Positions 1-7,839 of a stretch of DNA of 64,000 bases are shown here, one piece after another; the stretch's first letter is position 1; every line of letters begins with the position of its first letter. Position numbers and translations under genes: made by a program. The notes under the pieces are model-generated. The model ran no database searches. It saw nothing but the letters and a program-made list of their open reading frames with translations, and was not told where the DNA came from. Source of the stretch: Amycolatopsis pretoriensis (GTDB lineage Bacteria > Actinomycetota > Actinomycetes > Mycobacteriales > Pseudonocardiaceae); assembly GCF_900107925.1 (NCBI RefSeq), contig NZ_FNUJ01000006.1:434001-498000 (forward strand), given 5' to 3'.

Positions 1-2
1 AC

Positions 3-839
3 TCCGACGGCCTGGAGCGCCAGGCCCACCGCGCGGTGCTCAACGAGCTGCTCGCGTCACCGGCGCCGTCGGCGGAGCTGCTGGCGCGGGCCTCGGCGCT
101 GGCCGTGCCGCTGACCGGGCGGCAGCTGGTCGGGCTGGCGGTCCGGCCGCGGCTGGCCGGCACCCGGCCCGCGCTGTCGACGCCGCCGGTGCTGCGCGAA
201 CTGGCCGAGGCGACGGTGCTGGCGGCGCGCCGCGCGAAGGTGTCGGCGCTGGTGGCGACCGACGAGCTGGGCGTGCGGGCGCTGATCGCGTTGTCGCCGG
301 AGGCCAACGCCGACACCGTGCTGCACCGGCTGGCGACCGACGTCCACGAGGCTCGGGCCAGTGCGCCGGGCGTGCTGGCGGTCGGCACCACGGTGCTTTC
401 GCCGGCCGAAGCGGGCCGGACGCTCCTGGAAGCCGGTCAGGTCGCGGCAGCCGCGCTGGGGACCGGGTCGGAGCGGGTGCTGCACCGGCTGTCCGACGTG
501 CGGTTGCGCGGCCTGCTGCACCTGCTGTCGGACGACGAGCGCGTGACGGCGTTCGCGGCGCGCGAGCTCGGGCCGCTGATCCAGCGCGACGTGGCGTCGG
601 GCAGCCGGCTCGTCCAGGCGCTGCGGCACTACTGCCAGCAGGGCGGCAACAAGTCGGCGGCGGCCGCGGCGGCGCACACCTCCCGGACGGCGTACTACCA
701 GCAGCTCGCCCGGATCGAGCAGGTCCTGGGTGTCCGGCTGGAGGACCCGGAGTCGATGCTTTCGCTCTACGTCGCTTTGCTGGCGTGGGACCTCACTCGG
801 TCGAGCGAAGAAGACTCACCCGGACGTGGAGCACAGTGA
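3..839 (+). CDS. PucR-family transcriptional regulator, C-terminal part (5' end outside window)
   Basis: The reading frame is open from the window edge to the TGA at 837-839, so the N-terminus is missing; the GTG at 36 is internal, not the start. The visible part has the GGDEF-like middle region of PucR proteins and, in the last about 65 residues, the PucR C-terminal helix-turn-helix (LRHYCQQGGNKSAAAAAAH, then SRTAYYQQLARIEQVLG). This family usually activates purine, ureide or amine catabolism genes in response to a small ligand. The ureide/pyrimidine operon at 6271-11022 is in the same window but four genes away, so a regulatory link is only a guess. Confidence 0.85.
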   Translation, partial: SDGLERQAHRAVLNELLASPAPSAELLARASALAVPLTGRQLVGLAVRPRLAGTRPALSTPPVLRELAEATVLAARRAKVSALVATDELGVRALIALSPEANADTVLHRLATDVHEARASAPGVLAVGTTVLSPAEAGRTLLEAGQVAAAALGTGSERVLHRLSDVRLRGLLHLLSDDERVTAFAARELGPLIQRDVASGSRLVQALRHYCQQGGNKSAAAAAAHTSRTAYYQQLARIEQVLGVRLEDPESMLSLYVALLAWDLTRSSEEDSPGRGAQ

Positions 840-867
840 TCGACCCCGGGCTGCCGATGGAACCGAT

Positions 868-1230
868 ATGGCCCTACTCCCCTTCGCAGCCTGCTTGATG
901 AGCTTGAGCTGCCTCGCACCCGCGCAACCGCCGGCGTCGACGCTGCAGCTCACGACCCACGACACGGCCAACCGGATCGGCTCGGTGGTCCTGACGTGCG
1001 AACCGGCGGGCGGCACCCATCCCAAGCACGACAAGGCATGCGCGGTGTTGCAGAGTGCCGGCGGAGACTTTTCGCGCATCCAGTCGCGCCACCAGATGTG
1101 CACGCTGATCTACGCCCCGGTCGACGTGACGGCGGTCGGCACGTGGCGCGGAAAGCCGGTGTCGTACCGGATGACGTACGCGAACCGGTGTGAAGCGGAC
1201 CGGGATTCGGACGACGTCTTCGCGTTCTGA
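868..1230 (+). CDS. Secreted subtilisin-inhibitor-like (SSI) protease inhibitor
   Basis: A 120-residue protein with a hydrophobic N-terminus and the SSI signature LTCEPAGGTHP. Four cysteines (C44, C58, C78, C108) match the two SSI disulfides. The reactive loop aligns as MCTL-IYAPV, so P1 is Leu80 and P1' Ile81, predicting inhibition of subtilisin/chymotrypsin-like enzymes. The C-terminus ends DSDDVFAF as in classic SSI proteins. ATG 868 is chosen because upstream in-frame codons overlap the previous gene. The signal peptide is short and lacks a clear basic n-region, and a Cys at residue 15 leaves a lipoprotein possible but unproven. Such inhibitors protect actinomycetes from their own extracellular proteases. 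Confidence 0.88.
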   Translation: MALLPFAACLMSLSCLAPAQPPASTLQLTTHDTANRIGSVVLTCEPAGGTHPKHDKACAVLQSAGGDFSRIQSRHQMCTLIYAPVDVTAVGTWRGKPVSYRMTYANRCEADRDSDDVFAF

Positions 1231-1266
1231 CGCGCGTCCGCTACAGGAAACGGCCGGTCGCCCGAC

Positions 1267-1300
1267 TGGGCACAGCCTGCGCGTGGGCAGGCTGTGCCCA
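1267..1300. promoter_or_regulatory. Perfect 14-bp inverted repeat touching the XRE start codon
   Basis: The arms TGGGCACAGCCTGC (1267-1280) and GCAGGCTGTGCCCA (1287-1300) are exact reverse complements separated by six bases. The last base of the right arm is the A of the ATG at 1300. There is no good ribosome binding site in front of that ATG, so the mRNA may be leaderless or the structure may control translation. An operator for autoregulation by the adjacent helix-turn-helix protein is the simplest reading. Confidence 0.6.
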
Positions 1301-2145
1301 TGTCACCACCATTCGCCACGCCTTGGGCCCGCGCATTGGGCTTCGGCATGAAGAGCGCCCGACTGGCCCGCGACCTCAAGGTCCGCGAACTCGGCCGGTT
1401 GACCGAGATGTTGCCGCAGAACATTTCCAACTGGGAGAGCGGCAAGCGGGTGCCGAAGCTCGAAGAGCTGGCCACGATCCTCGGCGTACTGCGAGTCGGT
1501 CCTGACGAACGAGCACGGCTCTTCAACTTGGCTCGCTACGCCAACGATCCCAACTGGCTCAACCAGGCCGACCTCGACGGTCCTACGCTGCTGACCACCT
1601 ACGTCAGCTACGAGCGATCAGCCGTCGGCATGGTCGATTGGAGTCCCGGTCTTGTCCCCGGCATGCTGCAGACTCCCGCGTACACAAGAGCCATCTTCGC
1701 CGCCACCGCCCATCCGAAGTCCCATGTCGAGAACGTGGTGATGGTCAGGCTCGCCCGACGCGAGCTGCTGACGGGCCAGAACCCCCTGCCGTGCCGGGTG
1801 CTGCTCGGCGAAGCCGTGCTTCACCAGAACATCGGCGGCCCGGCCGTGATGGCCGAGCAGCTCCGCTACCTGCGCTCGCGCATGCAGTTGCACAACCTCT
1901 CGGTGCGGATCGTGCCGAACGCCATCGGCTACCACCCGGGCCTGTACGGACCGTTCATCATCTTCGACTACGCGGACCTGCCACCCATCGTTTACCTGGA
2001 GCACTATCGCGGCAGCGGCTACCTCTACGACGAACCAAACGTGGCCGACTACCGGAAGGCCATCGAAACACTGGCTTCCCTTGCCCTGAGCGAACCGGAC
2101 TCCGCGCACCTCATCGATGCCGTCATCGTCGAACTCGAGACCTGA
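1300..2145 (+). CDS. XRE-family regulator with C-terminal DUF5753 (Scr1-like)
   Basis: A 281-residue protein. Residues about 10-75 form an XRE helix-turn-helix (LKVRELGRLTEMLPQNISN, then WESGKRVPKLEELATIL). The rest (SYERSAVGMVDWSPGLVPGM, LQTPAYTRAIF, later VRIVPNAIGYHPG and FIIFDYADLPPIVYLEH) is the DUF5753 domain common in Actinobacteria. These regulators often sit beside a small DUF397 protein; none is visible here, which makes this an orphan. ATG 1300 is preferred over GTG 1294, which lies inside the inverted repeat. Base composition is lower in GC than the flanking genes. Confidence 0.9.
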   Translation: MSPPFATPWARALGFGMKSARLARDLKVRELGRLTEMLPQNISNWESGKRVPKLEELATILGVLRVGPDERARLFNLARYANDPNWLNQADLDGPTLLTTYVSYERSAVGMVDWSPGLVPGMLQTPAYTRAIFAATAHPKSHVENVVMVRLARRELLTGQNPLPCRVLLGEAVLHQNIGGPAVMAEQLRYLRSRMQLHNLSVRIVPNAIGYHPGLYGPFIIFDYADLPPIVYLEHYRGSGYLYDEPNVADYRKAIETLASLALSEPDSAHLIDAVIVELET

Positions 2146-2232
2146 ATCGCGCTGTCGCAAATCTGCTACAGCAAGGTCTTCGCACCCGCCCACTCTGCGT
2201 TACCACCCGAAAGCAGCAACCTTCGACTGGGC

Positions 2233-2290
2233 GCGCGGAAGCCGCCGGGGCGCCCCCACGACGGCCCGGTGGCTTCCGCGCATTGCTTTT
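2233..2290. terminator. Bidirectional terminator between convergent genes
   Basis: A 17-base stem (2233-2249 with 2265-2281, a single G-T/G-U position) with a 15-base loop, followed by ATTGCTTTT on the plus strand. It lies between the XRE gene and the oppositely oriented membrane-protein gene. Confidence 0.75.
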
Positions 2291-2316
2291 AACTACGCAC
2301 CGCGTGCGCCGGTGGT

Positions 2317-4104
2317 TCAGCAGGTGCCCAGCGTCACTTCGCGGGCGCTCGCGCGGCTGAGGTTCCACGCCGGCCAGCCGTCCGGGGTGTCGCCGGCCAG
2401 GACCTCGCGCAGCACGCACGTCCGCAGGGGTTCCGGCAGCCGGGCCGACACCACCGGGACCACGTCGGTCGAGAACCCCGCCAGGTACCGGTGGTCCAGG
2501 GGCTTGCCGGCGGCGGCGCGGTCGAGGTTGGCGTCGGCGATCAGCCGTTCGGGGTCGAGAACAGCCAGCACCAGCAGCGCCGCGGCCGCGGTGCCGATCG
2601 CCGCGCGGGGCAGCCACGTCGAGCGGAGCTTGACCAGCGACGCGCCCACCAGCACGAACACCGCGCCGAACCACAGTTCGCAGACCTCGACGAGCAGCCG
2701 CAGGACCGTGAACCCGTACGCCTCCTGGTACGTCCACATGCGACTCAACGCCGACCCGACGAGCACCAGGCTGAGCGCGCTGAGCGCCCCGAGCAGGACG
2801 CGCTGCCGGAGCCGGTCGGCCTTCGTGACGTTCGGCGCCCACCGCAGCGCCGCGGCGACGATCGCCAGGGTCAGCACGGTGACGGCGCACAGCTGCCAGA
2901 AGCCGCCGCGCGCGTATTCGGCGGACGTCAGGTTGCTCGTGCGCAGGACGTACTCGGTGCCCCCGAACAGCACGACCAGCCGGACGCCGACGAAAACGCT
3001 GAACAGCACGACGAGAACGACGAGCGGGACCGTCCACTCCAGACCGTATTTGGTCCTTTGTGGATTCTCGGTGCCGGCGCGATGCGCTGGAGCGGCGAGG
3101 AAGTAGCAGGCCCCGGCGACGAGCAACGCGGCGACGACGAAGACGCAGCACCACCGCACGAGAACGTCGAAGCTGAGATCGGGAACGACAGCGCTGACAA
3201 CGGCGGCAAAAGCGGCATCGGCACTGGCGAGCAGCGGAACGAAGACGGCGACGAGCACAGCGGCGGCGAGCACGGCGAGGGCGATCCGCCGGGCGACGCC
3301 GTCGCGCCGGGAGGCGAACCGTCCGACGCCGCGGCCGGCCCACGGAACGGCTTTCAGGGCTTCGAGCGGGACGGCGAGCATGTCGTAGAAGACGGAGTTG
3401 ACGGTCCGCTTCCCCACGACGGCCAGCGACCCGGCAACGGCGGCGCCGAGCACGCAGAGGACGAACAGCCACCCGGACGCCCGCACGGTCCCCATCCCGA
3501 GCAGCGCGAGGGCGAGAAAGGCCCAGCCCGCACTGCCCCAGGTGAAGGAGCCGGGGCCGCCCCGAGACCGCCGATCGGCAACGAAGACAGCGGCGGCAAC
3601 GGCCAGTCCGGCGAGCAGCCACCCGACCCCGGGCCGATCGACGGGCAGGACGAGGGCGGCGCAGACCCCGGCAAGACCGGCGGCGGGGAGAACGGCGGGA
3701 GGCAGCGGAACAACGGCGGATTTCGGCGGCGGCAGCTGCCGAAGGAGGACGGGAGGGCCGGCAACGGCCACGCCACCACCCGATGCGGCCGCAGATGGGC
3801 CGACTCCGGTCACCCGCGCGGCCCGGTCGCCCCCGCGACCACCGCCGGCCACCCGCGAACCATCAGCCACCCGCGCAGCCTGCTCGCCCCCGCCAACACT
3901 TCCAGCCGCCCACGAACCATCAGCCACCCGCGCAGCCCGGTCGCCCCCGCGACCACCTCCGGCCACCCGCGCGGCCAGACCACCTCCTCGATCGCCTCCA
4001 GTCGCTCGCGAGGTCCGGTCGCCACCGCGATCACCTCCCGCCGGCCGCTTACCCCGCGGCACGCGCTTTTTTTCGCCCGGCTCACCGATCTTGCTCTTCG
4101 GCAT
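2317..4104 (-). CDS. DUF4153/DUF4173-type polytopic membrane protein with Gly/Arg-repeat N-terminus
   Basis: A 595-residue protein starting at ATG 4104-4102 (MPKSKIGEPGEK). Residues about 15-105 are low complexity, built from repeats such as GGDRGGDRAARVADGS. From about residue 125 there are roughly ten hydrophobic segments typical of the DUF4153/DUF4173 family, with the family-like stretch AYGFTVLRLLVEVCELWFG near the C-terminus. Its function is unknown; relatives are often beside two-component systems, as here (histidine kinase at 4381-5361). The 276 bases between the two genes carry the dyad array described separately. An upstream ATG at 4164 was rejected because it would lengthen the tail with unrelated sequence. 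Confidence 0.75.
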   Translation of the reverse strand: MPKSKIGEPGEKKRVPRGKRPAGGDRGGDRTSRATGGDRGGGLAARVAGGGRGGDRAARVADGSWAAGSVGGGEQAARVADGSRVAGGGRGGDRAARVTGVGPSAAASGGGVAVAGPPVLLRQLPPPKSAVVPLPPAVLPAAGLAGVCAALVLPVDRPGVGWLLAGLAVAAAVFVADRRSRGGPGSFTWGSAGWAFLALALLGMGTVRASGWLFVLCVLGAAVAGSLAVVGKRTVNSVFYDMLAVPLEALKAVPWAGRGVGRFASRRDGVARRIALAVLAAAVLVAVFVPLLASADAAFAAVVSAVVPDLSFDVLVRWCCVFVVAALLVAGACYFLAAPAHRAGTENPQRTKYGLEWTVPLVVLVVLFSVFVGVRLVVLFGGTEYVLRTSNLTSAEYARGGFWQLCAVTVLTLAIVAAALRWAPNVTKADRLRQRVLLGALSALSLVLVGSALSRMWTYQEAYGFTVLRLLVEVCELWFGAVFVLVGASLVKLRSTWLPRAAIGTAAAALLVLAVLDPERLIADANLDRAAAGKPLDHRYLAGFSTDVVPVVSARLPEPLRTCVLREVLAGDTPDGWPAWNLSRASAREVTLGTC

Positions 4105-4161
4105 CGTCCTCAACTCTCGTTCACATTCGCAAATAGGCACGACCGATTCCGGGAGGGTCGC

Positions 4162-4366
4162 CAATGACGCATTCGGGACCTCCCACGCCGCGAATGAGTC
4201 ATTCGCGGCAACACCAACCGGCGAACACCCGCCGCGTCCAACGTCCCGAATGACTCATTCAGGTCCCCAGAGGTCCCGAATGACTCATTCAAGACACCCC
4301 GGCACCCACGGGAAGCTCATGAACGACCCGTTCATGCCGCCTGGCGACATGAACGACCCGTTCATG
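4162..4366. repeat. Array of six short dyads arranged as three pairs, 30 bp centre to centre
   Basis: Dyads of the form GAATGACTCATTC are centred at 4168 (degenerate: CAATGACGCATTC), 4198, 4254 and 4284; dyads of the form CATGAACGACCCGTTCATG are centred at 4327 and 4357. Within each pair the centres are exactly 30 bp apart; pairs are 56 and 43 bp apart. The 4198 copy extends to 9-bp perfect arms. The region is non-coding, upstream of the DUF4153-type gene and downstream of the kinase gene on the minus strand. It may be a regulator-binding array or a local cluster of interspersed palindromes. Confidence 0.7.
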
Positions 4367-4380
4367 CCATCGAGTCGGAC

Positions 4381-5361
4381 CTACCCGGTCGGCAAGGTCA
4401 CCCGGATCCGGCTCCCAGCCCCCACAGCCTCAATAGTCCCGCCGTGCAACTCCACAGCCCACCGGGCAATCGCCAACCCCAACCCGGTCCCCCCACCAGA
4501 AGAGCGCTCCCCCCGCGTGAACCGCTCGAAAACCCGCACCCGATCGGCCGGCGCGATCCCTGGCCCCTCGTCACAAACGTCGATGCGCACCTCGCCCGGC
4601 CGGACCTCCGCGAACACCTCGACCGACCCACCCGCCGGCCCGTGGCGGGCCGCGTTCTCCAGCAGGTTCGCCACCACCTGGAACAGCCGTCCCCGGTCGG
4701 CGACGACCGAAGCGTCCGGCGGGGAAACCGAGACCGAATAAGTCACCCCGCGCACCAAAGCCGCCTCCGAGACGGCCGAGGAAAGCAACGAAGAAAGCGC
4801 GAAACAAGTCTTGTGCAACGGGATCGCCCCCGCGTCGAGCCGCGACAGGTCCAGCAGCTCGTCCACCAAAGTCGCCAAGCGCTCGGTCTGCTGCAGCGCC
4901 GTTTTCAACGTCGCGGGATCGGCGTCTTCGACCCCGTCGACCAGGTTCTCCAGCACCCCGCTCAACGCCGTGATCGGCGTCCGCAGCTCGTGGGACACGT
5001 TCGCGATCAGCTCGCGCCGCTGCCGGTCCGCGTCTCCGAGGTCCCCCGCCATCTGGTTGAACGCCGACGCCAGCGAGCCCACCTCGTCCCGCGTGGTCGC
5101 GCGGATCCGGCGCGTGTAGTCGCCCTTCGCCATCGCGCGCGCCGCCGCCGTCATCTCCCTCAGCGGCCGCGTCATGCCGTGGGCCAGCACCTGCGACAAC
5201 ACCAGCGCCAGCACCATCGCCGTGATCGTCGTCTTCGGCGGCAGCCAGCCGATCTGCCAGTTGAAGAACGCGAACGCGACGCCGCCGGAGGCGACCATCA
5301 GGATCGCCAGCTTCAGCTTGATCGACCGGATCCGGTCCAGTGGCCGCGGCACGAAGTTCAC
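4381..5361 (-). CDS. Intramembrane-sensing sensor histidine kinase
   Basis: A 326-residue kinase: two membrane helices (about residues 14-33 and 45-62) separated by only about 12 residues, HAMP linker (63-115), dimerisation/phosphoacceptor domain with NVSHELRTPI (His124), N-box NLLENAARHGP, G1 box DEGPGIAP and G2 box GGTGLGLAIARW. The tiny external loop suggests sensing within the membrane or through a partner protein. GTG 5361-5359 overlaps the response regulator stop TGA by four bases, so the pair is translationally coupled; longer upstream starts would run inside the regulator gene. Confidence 0.92.
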   Translation of the reverse strand: MNFVPRPLDRIRSIKLKLAILMVASGGVAFAFFNWQIGWLPPKTTITAMVLALVLSQVLAHGMTRPLREMTAAARAMAKGDYTRRIRATTRDEVGSLASAFNQMAGDLGDADRQRRELIANVSHELRTPITALSGVLENLVDGVEDADPATLKTALQQTERLATLVDELLDLSRLDAGAIPLHKTCFALSSLLSSAVSEAALVRGVTYSVSVSPPDASVVADRGRLFQVVANLLENAARHGPAGGSVEVFAEVRPGEVRIDVCDEGPGIAPADRVRVFERFTRGERSSGGGTGLGLAIARWAVELHGGTIEAVGAGSRIRVTLPTG

Positions 5362-6050
5362 GATCCCGCCTCCAACGCGTAGCCGACGCCGTGCACGGTC
5401 CGGATCAGGTCCGCCCCGAGCTTCCGCCGCAGCGCCTTGATGTGGCTGTCCACCGCGCGGGTGCCCGCCGACGTGCCGTGGACGTCCCAGTCCCACACCT
5501 CCGACAGCAGCCGTTCGCGCGGCTGCACCACCCGCGGCCGCCGCGCGAAGTGCACCAGCAGGTCGAACTCGATCGGCGTCAGCTGCGCCGCGACGCCCGC
5601 CCGGGCGACGCGCCGCTGGTCGACGTCGATCTCGAGGTCGCCCAGCACGATCCGCGTGCCCGCCACCGACGACGAACGTTCGACCCGCCGCAGCAGCGCG
5701 TGCACCCGCGCGGTGAGCACCCGCATCGAAAACGGCTTCGTGAGGTAGTCGTCGGCGCCGACGCCCAGCCCGACCAGCATGTCCGTCTCGTCGGCGCGCG
5801 CGGTCAGCATCAGCACCGGCACCGGACGGCGGCCCTGGATCCGGCGGCAGACCTCCAGGCCGTCGAACCCCGGCAGCATCACGTCCAGCACCACCAGGTC
5901 CGGCTCCCCGGACGCGTCGGCCGAGACCGCCGCCGGCCCGTCGTGGGCGACGTCCACGGTGAAGCCCTCGGCCCGCAGCCGGGCCGCGATCGACGCGGCG
6001 ATCGTGACGTCGTCCTCGACGACGAGCACCTTCCGCCCACCCAGTTCCAT
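5358..6050 (-). CDS. OmpR/PhoB-family response regulator
   Basis: A 230-residue two-domain regulator. The receiver domain (residues 1-120) shows the acidic pocket E12/D13/D14, phosphoacceptor Asp56 (VVLDVMLPGFDG) and the conserved Lys in LTKPF. The C-terminal winged helix contains LTPIEFDLLVHFARRPRVV and the end motif RTVHGVGYALE. ATG 6050-6048 is used, because it begins directly with MELGGRKVLVVEDD. It is the first gene of the operon with the overlapping kinase. A pair of 11-bp direct repeats 22 bp apart lies 64 bases upstream and fits a site for this protein class. Confidence 0.93.
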   Translation of the reverse strand: MELGGRKVLVVEDDVTIAASIAARLRAEGFTVDVAHDGPAAVSADASGEPDLVVLDVMLPGFDGLEVCRRIQGRRPVPVLMLTARADETDMLVGLGVGADDYLTKPFSMRVLTARVHALLRRVERSSSVAGTRIVLGDLEIDVDQRRVARAGVAAQLTPIEFDLLVHFARRPRVVQPRERLLSEVWDWDVHGTSAGTRAVDSHIKALRRKLGADLIRTVHGVGYALEAGS

Positions 6051-6113
6051 GGCCACGACCCTATGCACCCCCGGTGGAGACGGTTCGCGCGAAGTGTGAA
6101 GATCCTGTGGAGA

Positions 6114-6146
6114 CGTTTCACCCGCTTTGCCGGTTCGTTTCACCCG
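6114..6146. promoter_or_regulatory. Two 11-bp direct repeats 22 bp apart upstream of the response regulator
   Basis: CGTTTCACCCG occurs at 6114-6124 and again at 6136-6146. OmpR/PhoB-type regulators bind direct repeats spaced by whole helical turns, and 22 bp is two turns. The site lies in the divergent spacer between the regulator and the NCS1 permease, so it could serve either promoter. Confidence 0.55.
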
Positions 6147-6150
6147 GATG

Positions 6151-6166
6151 TGTGACGCAGGTCATG
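6151..6166. promoter_or_regulatory. Imperfect CRP-family site
   Basis: TGTGACGCAGGTCATG matches TGTGA-N6-TCACA in the full left half and in TCA of the right half. It is in the spacer between the response regulator and the permease operon. A perfect version of the same motif occurs at 63401-63416. Confidence 0.4.
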
Positions 6167-6270
6167 CACCCGGAAGCCCGTTCGCGCAATCGACAGACTG
6201 CACTCCTGATCAGCGAAGAGTGAACAGACTGCCGTTGCCCCGGCGCTGACCAGGCGCGCAGGATGCCGCA

Positions 6271-7839
6271 ATGGCGCCGACACCCGCAGACCAGCGCGTG
6301 CACGACGACGGCCGGGTCGAGCTCGACCCCGCCGACGTCAGGTCTCTCGAAGGCAGCCGGTTCTTCAACGAGGAGCTGGCCCCCGTCCCGGTCGAAAAGC
6401 GGACCTGGACCACCTACAACTACTTCGCGCTCTGGATGGGGATGGCCCACAACATCCCCAGCTACGCCCTGGCCGCGTCGCTGATCGCGCTCGGCATGAA
6501 CTGGGTGCAGGCGCTGATCACCATCACGATCGGCAACCTGATCGTGCTGGCCCCGATGCTGCTCAACAGCCACGCCGGCACGAAGTACGGCATCCCGTTC
6601 CCGGTGTTCGCCCGCGCGTTCTACGGCCTGCGCGGCGCCAACCTGGCCGCGCTGCTGCGCGCGTTCATCGCGTGCGGCTGGTTCGGCATCCAGACGTGGG
6701 TCGGCGGCGAGGCCATCTACGTCATCCTCGGGCGCCTGCTCGGCTCGTGGTGGCGCGACGCGCCGGAGATCGCCGGGCAGCACTGGACGCTCTGGCTGTC
6801 CTTCGTGGTCTTCTGGATCGGGCAAATGCTCATCATCTGGCGCGGCATGGAGGCGGTCCGCCGGTTCGAGAACTGGACGGCGCCGCTGGTGTCCGTCGGC
6901 TTCCTGATCATGCTCGGGTACGTGCTGGTCAAGGCGGGCGGGCTCGGCCCGATCCTGTCCGACGGCGGCAAGCTCGGCTGGGGCCCGGACTTCTGGAAGG
7001 TGTTCGCGCCGGCGCTGATGGCGATGATCGCGTTCTGGTCGACGCTGTCGCTGAACATGCCGGACTTCACGCGCTTCGGCGGCAGCCAGCGCAAGCAGGT
7101 CCGCGGCCAGATCCTCGGCCTGCCGACGACGATGACGTTCATCGCGATCGTGGCCATCCTGACGACGTCGGGCGGGCACGTGCTCTACGGCGAGGACATC
7201 TGGGACCCGGCGCAGCTGGCCGACAAGTTCGCCAGCCCGGTCGTGGTCGTCGTCGCGCTGGTCGCGCTGGTGCTGGCGACGATCTCGGCGAACCTCGCGG
7301 CCAACGTCGTCAGCCCGTCCTACGACTTCTCGAACGCGTTCCCGAAGCGGATCACGTTCGCGGTCGGCGGCGGGATCACCGGCGTCATCGGCATCCTGAT
7401 CCAGCCGTGGCGGCTGTACTCCGACCCGAACATCTACATCTTCGCCTGGCTCGGCTTCTACGGCGGCCTGCTCGGCGCGGTCGCCGGGGTGCTCGTCGCC
7501 GGCTACTGGGTGATCGCCCGCACGAAGCTGCGCCTGAAGGACCTCTACACACCCGATGGGGTGTATTGGTTCAGCGGTGGCTGGAACTGGCGTGCGCTGG
7601 TCGCGACGCTGGTGGGAGCCCTACTAGCAGTAGGAGGCGCCTACAGTGCCGCCAATACTGGTCCGTTCCCCGCGGACGGGTTGATCCCGTTCCTCAAGCC
7701 CCTTTACGACTACAACTGGGTGGTCGGCTTCGTCGGCGCGTTCGTCGTCTTCGCCGCCCTGTCCGTGTCCGCAACGCAGAAGGAGGAGTTCAGTGAGCGT
7801 CGTCCGAGCCGGATTGATCCAGCAGCGGTGGACGGGTGA
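6271..7839 (+). CDS. NCS1-family nucleobase/hydantoin/allantoin permease
   Basis: A 522-residue transporter with about twelve hydrophobic helices and NCS1 signatures: NYFALWMGMAHNIPSY in helix 1, FPVFARAFYGLRGANLAALLRA, and the aromatic substrate-site region GWFGIQTWVGG. The family moves hydantoins, allantoin, uracil or purines with a cation. It heads an operon with amidase, cyclic amidohydrolase and LLM oxidoreductase genes, so the likely cargo is a pyrimidine or another cyclic ureide. The following gene starts inside its last 47 bases. ATG 6271 is the first in-frame start after the regulatory spacer. Confidence 0.93.
   Translation: MAPTPADQRVHDDGRVELDPADVRSLEGSRFFNEELAPVPVEKRTWTTYNYFALWMGMAHNIPSYALAASLIALGMNWVQALITITIGNLIVLAPMLLNSHAGTKYGIPFPVFARAFYGLRGANLAALLRAFIACGWFGIQTWVGGEAIYVILGRLLGSWWRDAPEIAGQHWTLWLSFVVFWIGQMLIIWRGMEAVRRFENWTAPLVSVGFLIMLGYVLVKAGGLGPILSDGGKLGWGPDFWKVFAPALMAMIAFWSTLSLNMPDFTRFGGSQRKQVRGQILGLPTTMTFIAIVAILTTSGGHVLYGEDIWDPAQLADKFASPVVVVVALVALVLATISANLAANVVSPSYDFSNAFPKRITFAVGGGITGVIGILIQPWRLYSDPNIYIFAWLGFYGGLLGAVAGVLVAGYWVIARTKLRLKDLYTPDGVYWFSGGWNWRALVATLVGALLAVGGAYSAANTGPFPADGLIPFLKPLYDYNWVVGFVGAFVVFAALSVSATQKEEFSERRPSRIDPAAVDG

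Noticed and set aside
36..838. GTG 36 as the true start of the first gene
   Set aside because: The frame is open to the window edge and the upstream codons continue a plausible PucR sequence, so 36 is internal.
4110..4292. A 60-residue minus-strand ORF within the dyad array
   Set aside because: Its MNESFGT repeats come from the palindromes themselves; no RBS and no family match.
4162..4366. CRISPR array, because of the 30-bp regularity
   Set aside because: Repeats are short palindromes of two kinds, only six in number, with no constant spacers, leader or cas genes.
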